NCBI GenBank assembly: GCA_910579955.1 | Contig: CAJTWE010000003.1 | Coordinates: 1 to 64,000 of the forward strand | Direction: 5' to 3' | Source: an uncultured Ruminococcus sp. | Lineage (GTDB): Bacteria > Bacillota > Clostridia > Oscillospirales > Ruminococcaceae | DNA: 64,000 nt | Shown: in pieces, positions 16,577 to 25,919 of the stretch | Numbering within the stretch: position 1 is the stretch's first letter | Layout: each line of letters opens with the position of its first letter | Translations under genes and position numbers: made by a program | Notes under the pieces: model-generated | The model's database searches: none | Told to the model about the DNA's origin: nothing | What the model saw: only the letters and a program-made list of their open reading frames with translations

Positions 16577-18658
16577 ATGAAGCGGAAAATGGTTATCGTC
16601 GGGATTTTTTACATCTTGGGACTGTTTTTTGCTTCATTTTTCTCAAATTATAGTTTTTTAGTGATATTTCTTTTAAGTTTCTGCGTGCTTGCACTTATGG
16701 CGTTGACAAAGGTACTTACTTTGAAAGCTGCTTTAACATCGGCGGTTTCATTTTTAGTAGGTGTATTTATTTACTCAGAATATACGGGGAATTATTATAC
16801 CCCTGTTGTCTCACTTGCAGGCAGCAGTACATCCTTTACAGGTATGGTCACAGAGGCAAATGAATATACAAATGATTACCATTCATATATACTAAAAGGT
16901 GAATTTGAAAATGGCAGTAAAGCTTCTGTTTTATGCTTTACGGATAGCATTGACTGTATATATGGAGATGAGGTAAAAGTAACTGGTACATTTTCAATAC
17001 CTGAGAAATCATATCTTTATGATAGTACTGAGTATTATAAGGGTATGTCTGTGTTTTTGTAGGCTGATCCGGAATGTACTTATGAATCCTTTTATACTTC
17101 CGGTCACACAATAGTTAGAAAAGTACAGAATTATCGTGAAATTATTCAAAGAAGAATTTATGCACTCAGTGGCAGAACTGGTGGAAGTCTTACTTCAGCG
17201 ATGCTGTTTGGTCAAAGGCAGGGGCTTGATGAACGCATAGAATCAGCATTTTATCACGTTGGTATTGGACCTATGCTTGCACTTTCTGGATTTCATTTGG
17301 TTTTGTTTAATGGCTTGTGTAATGTATTTGGCAGGCGTACGAGATTACAGAGAATAATGCAGCTTTTCATGACTGTTTTTATGACAGGTTTATTTGCCGT
17401 TTTGTCAATGTGGCCTGTTTCAGTTTTGAGGGCAGGTATTATGCTGCTTATTGCGAGAAGTGCTTGTTTATTTTATAGGAAATCCGATTCACTCAGCGCA
17501 CTTTTTATTTCCACGATAATGCTTACCTGTACAAATCCTTATCTTATTCACAATGTATCATTTCTATTATCTGTTGCAGGAACATTTGGCATAAACAATT
17601 TTGCTCCGTGGATAACTAGAAAAATTCCTTTTGAGGGATTTTTTGGCGGAACTTTAAAAACGTCGGTCTATGCAATACTTATTTCACTTTGTACTATGCC
17701 TGTGTGTATTTGTTATTTTTCAAAGATATCAATACTCTCACCAATTTCAAATGTGATTTTTGCACCAATATGCGTTCTTATCATGTTTTTGGGTGTAGTT
17801 ATATTCTTTTTGGGCGGCAAAGGTTTTATATGTACCTTGTGCGGTGAGGGGATAAAGGCTGTTTCAGAACTTTTGACAGATGGTATCTTGTGGATGCAGG
17901 ATCATATTCCATTTTATATTCCAAGTGGAAATGAGAGCGTTTCTAAAATGGCTTTTATTCTTGCCGGCATGACGCTTGTTGTATATATTCTTACTAAAAA
18001 ACGGACGATGGTATTTGTTTCATTGATGCTTTCAGTAGCTTTTCTTTGTACAGGTCAGTTTATTTTAACAAAACGCTTTGAGCAGACAATGAGAATATTT
18101 GTGCTTGGTCGAAGTAAGGGACAAGTTGTTGTAGTAACATATAATGGCAGGACTGATGTTATAGATTATACATACAACAATAAAAATGCCGATCATCTCA
18201 GTCATTTTCTTGACGAATACGGCATAAATAGCGTTGATTTTCTATATCTTACTGATAATGCAAATGCGGCTGCTGTGTCATATGACCAGAAGCTTTCAGG
18301 AGTAGATGTGAATAATGTTTTAGTAACTCCGGGTGTATACTTGGGACAGGATGGCGAGATATGTAAGGCTATACCGGTAGCATCTGATTTTTGCAATATA
18401 ACAGCCAGCTCATATGAGATCTTAGCAGATGATGAAAGATTAACTGTAACTGCTTATGGAAATGTTGTGTACTTTTCAAAAAGCAATAAAGTTTCATGTG
18501 GTGAGGATTATTGCGGTTATATTGTAACAGGCGGTGCAAATACATCTGCGGTTTTTGAATTTTCTCAGAATGACGGTGTAAGGCAGTTATGCTCAGGGCA
18601 TAATATAGAACTTATAATGAATGAAAATGGAAAAGTTTATGCAAGGAGGCTTTATTGA
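16577..18658 (+). pseudogene. comEC: comEC/rec2 competence channel gene interrupted by an in-frame TAG
   Basis: Reading through one amber codon (TAG at 17060-17062, codon 162) gives 692 further sense codons in total, continuous to the TGA at 18656-18658. The 5' part (161 codons) matches the ComEC N-terminal membrane/DUF4131 region. After the stop, the same frame continues without an ATG until 17201, through 'GIGPMLALSGFHLVLF' (the competence-domain signature, usually LAISGLH) and many transmembrane helices. The C-terminal beta-lactamase-like domain (about 510-693) lacks the HxHxDH metal motif; 'YLTDNANAAAVSYD' stands in its place. Either a nonsense mutation (for example CAG to TAG), readthrough, or a sequencing error. 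ComEC normally passes DNA strands across the membrane. holA overlaps its stop. Confidence 0.82.
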
Positions 18659-19722
18659 TGGCTGTTATAGACTGTAAAGGCGTTAGTGCAAAAATAAGGC
18701 AGGGCGAAATTGCTGGTGCATATTATTTTTATGGAGTTGATATTGTACAGATAGAAGATATGACACGTAAACTGCTGCATAAGGCTACCGGCGGAAATGA
18801 GCTTATGGCACTTACCAAATATGACGGTAAATCTCTTGATATTCGTAATCTTTCGGATTCAGCAGAGCTTTTTCCTATGATGTCACCTTATAATTGTATT
18901 CTTATAAGTGATTTTAATGCTGAGAAATATTCAGAGGAACAGCTTAAACAGCTTTTTAAAATTTGTGAAAATTTAGGCGAACAGACCGTTCTCGTTTTCA
19001 GTATTACAGGATTTGATGTTAAGGATGGAAAAAAATCGCCTACTGCAAAAAACAAAAAACTCATTGATAAAATCGCAAAAATAGGAACTGTATGTGAAGC
19101 GGTTCAGAGAACATTTCCTGAAATTTCAAAATCCATTATGTCAGCAGTACAGAAAAAAGGCTGCACTATAGAACGTGGTACAGCCGATGAATTGGTTATG
19201 AGATGTATGGGCAACACGGTTCAGCTGAAAAGCGAACTTGAAAAGCTCTGTGCTTATGCAAATGGCAGTGAAATAACAAAGAAAATGGTATCAGATCTTG
19301 TTGCACCATCTGTGGAAACAACAGTATTTGCTCTTGCAAAGGCTGTAATATTTCTTCGCAGCGCTTCGGCAATGGAAGAACTGGACAGGCTTTGTGCCAT
19401 GAGAACAAACAGAACCTTTATAGTACATGCTGTGGCATCGGCATTTATTGATCTTTATAGAGCCAGTGTTGCTTGGAGGAGCAATAAAATTTCTTCTGAT
19501 ATGCAGAAAGATTTTGGTTATAGATTTGATTTTGTAGTAAAAAATGCTTTTCGTGATTGTCGCAGAATTGCTCCGGAACGATTGCGTGCCTGTATTTCAG
19601 TACTGCGAGACTTGGAGCAGACTCTGAATTCATCGGCTGCGGATGAACGCATTTTAATGGAAACTGCCATTGTAAAGATGCTTGAGATTGCTTCCGGAAG
19701 ATTGGAGCTTACTTATGATTAA
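18658..19722 (+). CDS. holA: DNA polymerase III subunit delta
   Basis: 354 residues, the usual HolA size. It shows 'GAYYFYGVDIVQIEDMTRKLL' at the start (degenerate clamp-loader P-loop region), 'ILISDFNAEKYSE' in the AAA+ fold and the C-terminal collar with 'FALAKAVIFLRSASAMEELDRL'. Delta opens the beta clamp within the clamp loader. Start: AAGGAGG with 8-nt spacing points to the ATG at 18658, which overlaps the comEC TGA by one base (TGATG); the TTG at 18655 is less likely. It overlaps rnmV downstream by 8 nt. comEC-holA adjacency is common in bacteria. Confidence 0.92.
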   Translation: MAVIDCKGVSAKIRQGEIAGAYYFYGVDIVQIEDMTRKLLHKATGGNELMALTKYDGKSLDIRNLSDSAELFPMMSPYNCILISDFNAEKYSEEQLKQLFKICENLGEQTVLVFSITGFDVKDGKKSPTAKNKKLIDKIAKIGTVCEAVQRTFPEISKSIMSAVQKKGCTIERGTADELVMRCMGNTVQLKSELEKLCAYANGSEITKKMVSDLVAPSVETTVFALAKAVIFLRSASAMEELDRLCAMRTNRTFIVHAVASAFIDLYRASVAWRSNKISSDMQKDFGYRFDFVVKNAFRDCRRIAPERLRACISVLRDLEQTLNSSAADERILMETAIVKMLEIASGRLELTYD

Positions 19723-20305
19723 AATTAAAGAAGCTATAGTAGTTGAGGGGAAATATGATAAGATAAAGCTTTCTTCTATTATAGATGGTGTTATAATAGT
19801 GACAGGTGGCTTTCGGATCTATAAGGACAAGGAAAAACTTGAATTGATAAGACACTATGCTGAAACCACAGGTATAATTTTGCTTACCGACTCCGACAGC
19901 GCAGGCTTTAAAATAAGAAACTTCATAAAAGGTGCTGTTAAGAACGGAAAAATATATAACGTCTATACACCTGATATTTACGGCAAGGAATCAAGAAAGG
20001 TAAAGCCTTCAGCTGAGGGAAAGCTTGGTGTGGAGGGAATAAAGCCTGATATTCTTCTTGCCGCTTTTGAAAAGGCCGGAATAAGAGCGTCTGATGCACC
20101 GCCTGCTGTAGATCCTATCACTAAAGCTGATCTTTTTGAGCTTGGATTGTCTGGATGTCCGGGCAGCAGCGAGTTAAGGCGTGAGTTACAGATAAAGCTC
20201 GGACTTCCTGCGCTTCTGTCTACAAATTCCCTTATTGAGGTACTTAATACTATTATGACAAAAAGCGAGCTTGAAAAGCTTATTGAAGAGCTTACAAGTG
20301 AGTGA
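19715..20305 (+). CDS. rnmV: Ribonuclease M5-like TOPRIM protein
   Basis: 196 residues from the ATG at 19715 (GGAG 7 nt upstream, inside holA). The TOPRIM domain has 'VVEGKYDKIKL' (conserved Glu) and 'LTDSDSAGFKIRN' (the DxD metal pair), followed by the C-terminal DUF4093-type region rich in Leu/Glu. RNase M5 matures the 5S rRNA 5' and 3' ends. Classical members read EGKDD and DPDxPG; the KYD and DSDSAG forms here are conservative variants, so the exact function is probable rather than certain. Confidence 0.82.
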   Translation: MIKIKEAIVVEGKYDKIKLSSIIDGVIIVTGGFRIYKDKEKLELIRHYAETTGIILLTDSDSAGFKIRNFIKGAVKNGKIYNVYTPDIYGKESRKVKPSAEGKLGVEGIKPDILLAAFEKAGIRASDAPPAVDPITKADLFELGLSGCPGSSELRRELQIKLGLPALLSTNSLIEVLNTIMTKSELEKLIEELTSE

Positions 20306-20324
20306 TCGGGAGGAGGGATTTTAA

Positions 20325-21704
20325 CTGTTTACTGCGCTTACTTTTATTTGCTTTTTTTTGCCGCTTACAATAATTATATATAGATTCATTTCTCAAAAAT
20401 CAAAACAGCCTGCATTTATAATAATTAGTATGATTTTTTTAGCCGTTTCTGATATTGTGTCGGCTATTGGAATGATAGCCGCTGCAATGATTACAGCAGT
20501 GTATGGCAAGGCTAGCGTAACCTTGCATAAAAAAAGGCTCATTCTTATTATTTCAACGTTTTCCATTATACTTATGCATATTATTAGCTTTATTGGTTTT
20601 AGCATATATAATTTTCAAAGGTTTGATAATGCACATTCATTTTTGAGATTTTGTTCCATAGGAGTGCCATTTTTCTTTTTTCAGGCAGTGCGCTTTACTA
20701 TTGATATTTATAAAGGCAAGGTACGAAAAAATCCTGATATAAACGATTCTCTGGAGTTTCTGCTTTTCTATCCACGACTTGTTATTGGGCCTGTAATGAC
20801 CTATAATGAGCATATAGAAATGCTGTCAGATAGCAGACAGAGCAGTGAAAAAATAGGAGAGGGCCTTGGATTATTTATAAAAGGTTTGTCGAAGAAGCTT
20901 CTTCTTGCAGATACAATAGGTTTGGTTTTTTCTCCTTTGTATGGCGATGTGAATAGAGATACTACTCTTCTTATGTCATGGATTATTATTTTGGCATTTG
21001 CACTTGAATTATTCTTTACAGTAGCCGGATATGGAGATATGGCTAAAGGCATCGCTTTATGCTATGGCTTTAATATCCCTGCAAACTATAAATATCCTCT
21101 TTTATCTGGATCTCTGTCACGCTTTGGAAGTGAGTGGAACATAAGCGTTGTTTCATGGTGTAAAAGCTGTTTTTCTCCTATGCTTAGAGGAAACAGATGG
21201 CAGTCTATAATAGGTATTACCGCCGCATGGGTAATGGTAGGCTTCTGGTACAGACCGGAATTACAAGTAATTATATGGTGTGCATGGCTTGGGTTCTGGA
21301 TTGGTCTGGACGGGTATATCAGAAATCAATTTAAACGCATTCCTTCTGTGATTTATGCTATAGTGTTCTTTTTAGTGACGTTCTTTGGGTGGGCGTTTTT
21401 GTCGGCAGATTCAATTTCAGATGGTATAAATATGGTTGGACTTCTTGCAGGCAGCAGTACAAATATTTTCAGAGCACAAGATCTTTATTATATCAGTCAG
21501 GCGGGTATAATAATTTTGATTGCCGTATATAGTGCAACTGGACATTTCGATATTCTTATTGAGCGTATTAGACGTATTCCTGCATTTTGTGCTATAACAA
21601 ATATACTTGGATTTATTTTTCAGATACTTCTTTTGCTTTTATGTATAGTTGTTCTTGTAAACAATAATGATATCATTGCATTGCAATTGAAAGGAGCGAT
21701 ATAA
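20325..21704 (+). CDS. MBOAT-fold membrane protein lacking the catalytic histidines
   Basis: 459 residues if started at CTG 20325. That codon lies 7 nt after AGGAGGG (20311-20317) and restores the family N-terminus 'FTALTFICFFLPLTI'; the first conventional start is TTG 20358 with no ribosome site. Many membrane helices. The AlgI/DltB-like core aligns well, but 'RWHIS' reads 'SEWNIS' (N272) and 'GLWHG' reads 'GFWYR' (Y309), so both conserved histidines, including the catalytic one, are missing. MBOATs of this class move acyl groups across the membrane to wall or extracellular polymers; this one is probably not an acyltransferase by the usual mechanism. The DHHW-like partner follows 2 nt later. 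Confidence 0.82.
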   Translation: MFTALTFICFFLPLTIIIYRFISQKSKQPAFIIISMIFLAVSDIVSAIGMIAAAMITAVYGKASVTLHKKRLILIISTFSIILMHIISFIGFSIYNFQRFDNAHSFLRFCSIGVPFFFFQAVRFTIDIYKGKVRKNPDINDSLEFLLFYPRLVIGPVMTYNEHIEMLSDSRQSSEKIGEGLGLFIKGLSKKLLLADTIGLVFSPLYGDVNRDTTLLMSWIIILAFALELFFTVAGYGDMAKGIALCYGFNIPANYKYPLLSGSLSRFGSEWNISVVSWCKSCFSPMLRGNRWQSIIGITAAWVMVGFWYRPELQVIIWCAWLGFWIGLDGYIRNQFKRIPSVIYAIVFFLVTFFGWAFLSADSISDGINMVGLLAGSSTNIFRAQDLYYISQAGIIILIAVYSATGHFDILIERIRRIPAFCAITNILGFIFQILLLLLCIVVLVNNNDIIALQLKGAI

Positions 21705-21706
21705 TT

Positions 21707-22843
21707 ATGCATAAAAAGTTTTCTGCATGGGTTCTTATGGCTATATTGCTTGCAGGAACGGTATGGCTCATTTCAGGCGGCGTTTTTAAAATCATGTCAG
21801 GAATAAATTCTAATGAAGCGTTTTCTGAAAATATAAAATTGACTTCTGGATGGAATGTTGCAGATGCTGTGGTAGATGATTCGCTTCCGTTATGTGATAA
21901 AACTCTCTGGCTTCGTACAAAGCTCACTCTTGCAACAGGAAGTAAAAAGGTTGGAGATGTTTATATAAACAAGGAAAGGCTTCTTCGTGAACCTGCTGTT
22001 TTAGATGAATCTTCACTTCTTGAAACAGCAGAGTATATAAACAGCTTTTACCTAAAATATTCTATTCCGGCTTGTATGACAGCTTTTCCGGAAGCGGCTG
22101 AAATATATGTTGAATGCTTGCCTGAAAATGTAACTGTTCCATCTCAGCTGGAACAGATGGATAAACTCTATGAAAATGTAGATTCTAAGATACGCACAGT
22201 AAATTCATATCATGTTTTGTCTACATTTAAAGAGGATTATATTTATTATCGTACTGATTCAAGATGTACTGCAAATGGGGCATATTTTGTATATAGAAGT
22301 CTCATACGAAAGATGGGGTATTATCCCGTGCCATATGATCACTGGACGATTTCTCATATGAAAAATGATGTGCATGGTAATTTATATGATGTATGTCTTT
22401 ATGATAATGTAACTCCGGATACACTTGATGTGTACACCTGTGAAAATAGCAGTGAGATAGTTTCTGTAAAGAATTTCGATGGAAATTATTGGCATGAAGG
22501 GGCGTTTTATAATGATAGCGTTCTCGGATATGGCAACACAGAAAGCTATTATATAGGTGAACCATGTCTTTTAACAGAAATTGAAACAAATGTTGAAAAC
22601 GGAAAGAACCTTCTTGTATTCAAAGATTCTTATGGAGATAGCATGCTGCCATTTTTAACACAGCATTATGCAAAAATAGACGTAATAGATATGAGCTGTC
22701 TTGACAGGAATGTTTCAGAGCTTGTAGAACCTTCGGATTATCAGCAGGTCCTGATTTTGTGTGATGCAGATACATTTGCCAATTCAAATTCCTTTAAATT
22801 TCTTGCTGATAATAATATAAAGGACGGTGAAAAGAGTGATTGA
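21707..22843 (+). CDS. DHHW/AlgX-J-like protein with degenerate DHHW motif, MBOAT partner
   Basis: 378 residues: N-terminal signal anchor (about 7-29), then an extracytoplasmic SGNH-like domain. 'FKDSYGDSMLPFLTQHY' (S308 region) is well kept and typical of the DHHW family. The family-defining segment, normally YYRTDHHWT..GAY, reads 'YYRTDSRCTANGAY' (D184, then S185-R186-C187 in place of His-His-Trp). In known systems this protein takes the acyl group from the MBOAT and places it on a polymer. Here the partner is degenerate too, while both frames are intact. AAAGGAG precedes the ATG, 2 nt after the MBOAT stop. The PHP gene overlaps its end. Confidence 0.78.
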   Translation: MHKKFSAWVLMAILLAGTVWLISGGVFKIMSGINSNEAFSENIKLTSGWNVADAVVDDSLPLCDKTLWLRTKLTLATGSKKVGDVYINKERLLREPAVLDESSLLETAEYINSFYLKYSIPACMTAFPEAAEIYVECLPENVTVPSQLEQMDKLYENVDSKIRTVNSYHVLSTFKEDYIYYRTDSRCTANGAYFVYRSLIRKMGYYPVPYDHWTISHMKNDVHGNLYDVCLYDNVTPDTLDVYTCENSSEIVSVKNFDGNYWHEGAFYNDSVLGYGNTESYYIGEPCLLTEIETNVENGKNLLVFKDSYGDSMLPFLTQHYAKIDVIDMSCLDRNVSELVEPSDYQQVLILCDADTFANSNSFKFLADNNIKDGEKSD

Positions 22844-23687
22844 TCTTCACATGCACAGTACTTGTTCTGATGGACAGGATACCCCAGAAAAGCTTGTAGA
22901 GCTGGCAGTGGCATCAGGTATAGATGTAATGGCTTTAACAGATCATGATACAATAAACGGCATTGAGAGGGCGTGTAATGCCGCTGAGAAGCTTGGGATA
23001 GACTTTATTCCCGGTATAGAAATAGGTTCATCTGGAGGAAAAGAGCTGCATATTCTTGGATATGGAGTAAGCTATAAAGATAAGGGACTTATAGATTTTT
23101 ATGATGAAAACAGAGTACACAGAATAGCACGACGTGATAGATTTATAGAACTTTTAAATAAAGCAGGAGTTCCTGTTACTATTGAAGATATATGTCGTGT
23201 AAATAATGGAAAAAGCACTGGAAGACCTCATATAGCACGAACCATTGTTAGCATGGGATATGCTGATTCTGTGGATGAGGCTTTTAAAAGGTATCTGCAA
23301 ACGCCTGAATTTTATAGTTTGGATAGACCTAAGCCCAGATTTGACAAATCAATTGAAATGATAAATAATGCCGGAGGAATAGCCGTTCTTGCCCATCCCT
23401 ATACATTGAAGCTTGATAAGTATGATTTTACAATACTTTTGAAAAAGCTTATATCAGCAGGGCTGAGCGGAATTGAGTGCTATTACAGCCGTCATACAGT
23501 AGAGCAGACAGTGTATTATAGAGATATAGCTAATGAATATGGACTTATATTTACCTGTGGTTCTGATTATCATGGCTTAGATGTAAAGCCGGATATATTG
23601 CCGGGACGTGGATGTAATAATTCTCTGCTGAATGCAGGAGTTCCTGAAAAAGAGATAATTGAAAGATTAAAAGATAAGATCAAATAG
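22836..23687 (+). CDS. PHP-domain metal-dependent phosphoesterase (YciV/TrpH-like)
   Basis: About 283 residues. Metal-ligand motifs of PHP proteins are intact: 'DLHMHSTCSDG' at the start, 'ALTDHDTINGI', 'PGIEIGSS', 'LAHPYTLK' and 'GSDYHGLD'. Relatives are 5'-3' exoribonuclease/3',5'-bisphosphate nucleotidases (RNase AM) acting on RNA 5' ends or pAp. A GTG at 22827 is only 2 nt from AAAGGA; the GTG at 22836 (11 nt) is preferred, though not certain. It overlaps the DHHW gene by 8 nt and ends the plus-strand run, followed by a strong terminator. Confidence 0.85.
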   Translation: MIDLHMHSTCSDGQDTPEKLVELAVASGIDVMALTDHDTINGIERACNAAEKLGIDFIPGIEIGSSGGKELHILGYGVSYKDKGLIDFYDENRVHRIARRDRFIELLNKAGVPVTIEDICRVNNGKSTGRPHIARTIVSMGYADSVDEAFKRYLQTPEFYSLDRPKPRFDKSIEMINNAGGIAVLAHPYTLKLDKYDFTILLKKLISAGLSGIECYYSRHTVEQTVYYRDIANEYGLIFTCGSDYHGLDVKPDILPGRGCNNSLLNAGVPEKEIIERLKDKIK

Positions 23688-23713
23688 TGTTTTGCAAATG
23701 AAAACAACAAAAA

Positions 23714-23752
23714 GGCTGTTGCAGCTCAAATATCTGCAACAGCCCATTTTTT
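23714..23752 (+). terminator. Terminator after the PHP gene
   Basis: Perfect 11-bp stem GGCTGTTGCAG / CTGCAACAGCC with a 9-nt loop followed by a T-rich run. It sits between convergent genes. Confidence 0.88.
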
Positions 23753-23781
23753 ATTTTATAAGAATTTCTTTAAACAGATGT

Positions 23782-25701
23782 TTACTCTGCTTCTGGAATT
23801 ACAGGCATAGATTCAACTCTTTCAGCCAAGAAAAGCATGAGTGTGCTTGCGTCGGAAGAATCGAATACACCATTTTTATGGCAGTCAGCGTTTGCAAGCT
23901 GTTCATCATTAAACTTGATGCCGCCTGTTAAAGCTTTACTTACATAAACCATATCTACTGCTGTTACTTTACCGTCCAGATTTACATCACCATACTTAAC
24001 TTCTGGCTTGATGTCATCAATTGGATTGCCTTCATAGTCAACAGCGGTGATTCCATTATTAGTTGCATAAATATGACCAGCGGAATCCTTGGTAACAGCC
24101 ATAGTAAATTCTTCAGCAGGTACAAGTGAGCCGTCCTCATGGAGAATATAACCAAAAGCCAAATTACCAATGTTCTCTACAGAAGCAGGAACTTTTACTT
24201 CTGTCATAGACTTACAGTTAATGAAAGCCTGAGTTCCAATAGACTGCATTGTATCAGGTAAAGTAACTGATGCAAGGTTATCGCAGCCGCTGAAAACATA
24301 CTCGTTTATTTTTGTAATGTTTTCTGGAAGAACAACGTTTACCAGTGAATCACATTCAGAAAAAGTATAGTTATCAATAGTGCTTAAAGATGTGCCGAAA
24401 TCAATGTCAGTAAGAGATTTACAGTCACTGAATACCCACTTATCAAGGCTTGTCAGACCATCACCTAATGAGAGAGAAACGAGATCTCTACAATTTGAGA
24501 ATGCGCTAATACCAATAGTAGTTACAGTATCAGGAATAGTAAGAGTTTCGAGACCGCATCCATAGAATGAATAGTCGCAAATTTCTTCAAGAGCTTCAGG
24601 GAGTTCAATGGATTTCAGACTCTTACAGCCATAGAACAGCTGGTCAGGGATCTCTTTAAGAGATGATGGAAGCTTTACAGATTCAAGGCCTGCGCAGCCA
24701 TAGAAAGCCTGCTTACGTATTTCTGAAAGAGTTTCAGGTAATTCAATTGTTTTCAGATTTTCACAGAATGCAAAAGAACCTGAGTTGAGTTCTGTAACTG
24801 TTTCAGGAATAACGATGCTTTCAAGTGCTGATTTTGAAAAAACATCAGGACGTATAGTAGTCAGTGTGCTAGGGAGAGTAACATTTTTTAGTGAGGTGCA
24901 GTTTGAAAATGCAGCTGTGCCGATTTCCTTAACGCTGTCAGGCAGGTCGATAGAAGTAAGACCGGTGTAAGCAAATGCGCTGTTTGCAATATCTACTACT
25001 GTATTAGGAATGGTGATTTGTGCAAGTGAATAACAGTTATAGAATGCACTTCCCTGAATCTGAGTAACGCCTTCAGACATTGTAACCTCTGCAAGCAAAG
25101 GACAATCCTGGAACATCAGTGGGCTGATCTTAGTAAGAGTTGAAGGAAGAACGACAGATTTTAAATTTGAACAACCTGCGAAAGTTTCGCTTCCTGCCTT
25201 TTCAAGACCTTCTGGCAAAACGACAGACTCAATGCCGGACATGGTAAATGCGCTCAAACCAAGAAGCTTAAGACCTGATGGAATATGTACATTTTTGAGG
25301 TTTACACAACCACAGAAAGCATTATTTGCAATAGTTTCTACTGTATCAGGGATGTAAATTGAGGTTATCTTAGATGAATAGAAAGCATCTTTCAGAATAG
25401 CATTTACAGGATATTCGCTGATTTCATCAGGAATTCTGATTTCAGTGAGATCGCAGTCCTCAACTAAACCGGTGATCTGAATAGCGTCATCCTTGAACTC
25501 GTATTCAAAGAAATCCTCAGGAGTAACCTCCATAGATGCCCAAAAGTCATCTTCGCCCTCTGTAACGATAGGCATGGTTTCTGTTATAATAGATATATCA
25601 GCCTCCTGAGCAAACGATATGGGGGCTGTTGTGAGTGCGAGTGATGCTGTTGCTGATAAAGCAATTATTGCTGCCAGGGTTCTTTTAAAATTTCTCTTCA
25701 T
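23782..25701 (-). CDS. Secreted BspA-type leucine-rich-repeat protein with dockerin
   Basis: 639 residues: signal peptide (about 1-31), an acidic linker, about 18 BspA/LRR_5-type repeats of about 23 residues ('FxGCxxLxxVxLPxxLxxI', about 85-530) and a C-terminal dockerin (about 570-639; 'GDVNLDGKVTAVDMVYVSK', then 'DSSDASTLMLFLAERVE'). It has no catalytic domain. LRR_5 arrays usually bind proteins or carbohydrates, so this is a non-enzymatic cellulosome component. The dockerin closely resembles that of the GH48 enzyme rather than GH44. Start: the ATG at 25701 lies 10 nt from GAAAGGA; a TTG at 25710 would touch the ribosome site. It has a perfect consensus promoter. Confidence 0.9.
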   Translation of the reverse strand: MKRNFKRTLAAIIALSATASLALTTAPISFAQEADISIITETMPIVTEGEDDFWASMEVTPEDFFEYEFKDDAIQITGLVEDCDLTEIRIPDEISEYPVNAILKDAFYSSKITSIYIPDTVETIANNAFCGCVNLKNVHIPSGLKLLGLSAFTMSGIESVVLPEGLEKAGSETFAGCSNLKSVVLPSTLTKISPLMFQDCPLLAEVTMSEGVTQIQGSAFYNCYSLAQITIPNTVVDIANSAFAYTGLTSIDLPDSVKEIGTAAFSNCTSLKNVTLPSTLTTIRPDVFSKSALESIVIPETVTELNSGSFAFCENLKTIELPETLSEIRKQAFYGCAGLESVKLPSSLKEIPDQLFYGCKSLKSIELPEALEEICDYSFYGCGLETLTIPDTVTTIGISAFSNCRDLVSLSLGDGLTSLDKWVFSDCKSLTDIDFGTSLSTIDNYTFSECDSLVNVVLPENITKINEYVFSGCDNLASVTLPDTMQSIGTQAFINCKSMTEVKVPASVENIGNLAFGYILHEDGSLVPAEEFTMAVTKDSAGHIYATNNGITAVDYEGNPIDDIKPEVKYGDVNLDGKVTAVDMVYVSKALTGGIKFNDEQLANADCHKNGVFDSSDASTLMLFLAERVESMPVIPEAE

Positions 25702-25779
25702 AATTCTCAAATCCTTTCATGTATTTTAACGTTCGGTACTAAATTTATCTGCTCTTACAGATAAAAATTATACGTTATT

Positions 25780-25808
25780 ATTATACAATATTTATTGCAT
25801 CTTGTCAA
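25780..25808 (-). promoter_or_regulatory. Consensus promoter of the LRR-dockerin gene
   Basis: Minus strand: TTGACA (25808-25803), 17-nt spacer, TATAAT (25785-25780); both hexamers perfect. The leader is about 75 nt. Confidence 0.85.
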
Positions 25809-25861
25809 GTCTTTAAGTCTAAAATGATGATTCGGAATTATGAATATTTCTGCAATTTATA

Positions 25862-25892
25862 TAAAAAAGCTGCTGCACATTAAATGCAGCAG
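25862..25892 (-). terminator. Terminator after the degenerate VanY-like gene
   Basis: Stem CTGCTGCA (25870-25877) / TGCAGCAG (25885-25892) with a 7-nt loop; on the minus strand it is followed by T6. It separates the D,D-carboxypeptidase pair from the LRR-dockerin gene. Confidence 0.82.
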
Positions 25893-25919
25893 ACTTTGCT
25901 TAATTTATTTTGATTTATC

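Noticed and set aside
23782..25701. Repeats on the DNA level as a CRISPR or tandem array
   Set aside because: They are imperfect coding repeats of about 69 nt that encode LRR_5 units, not identical repeats with spacers.
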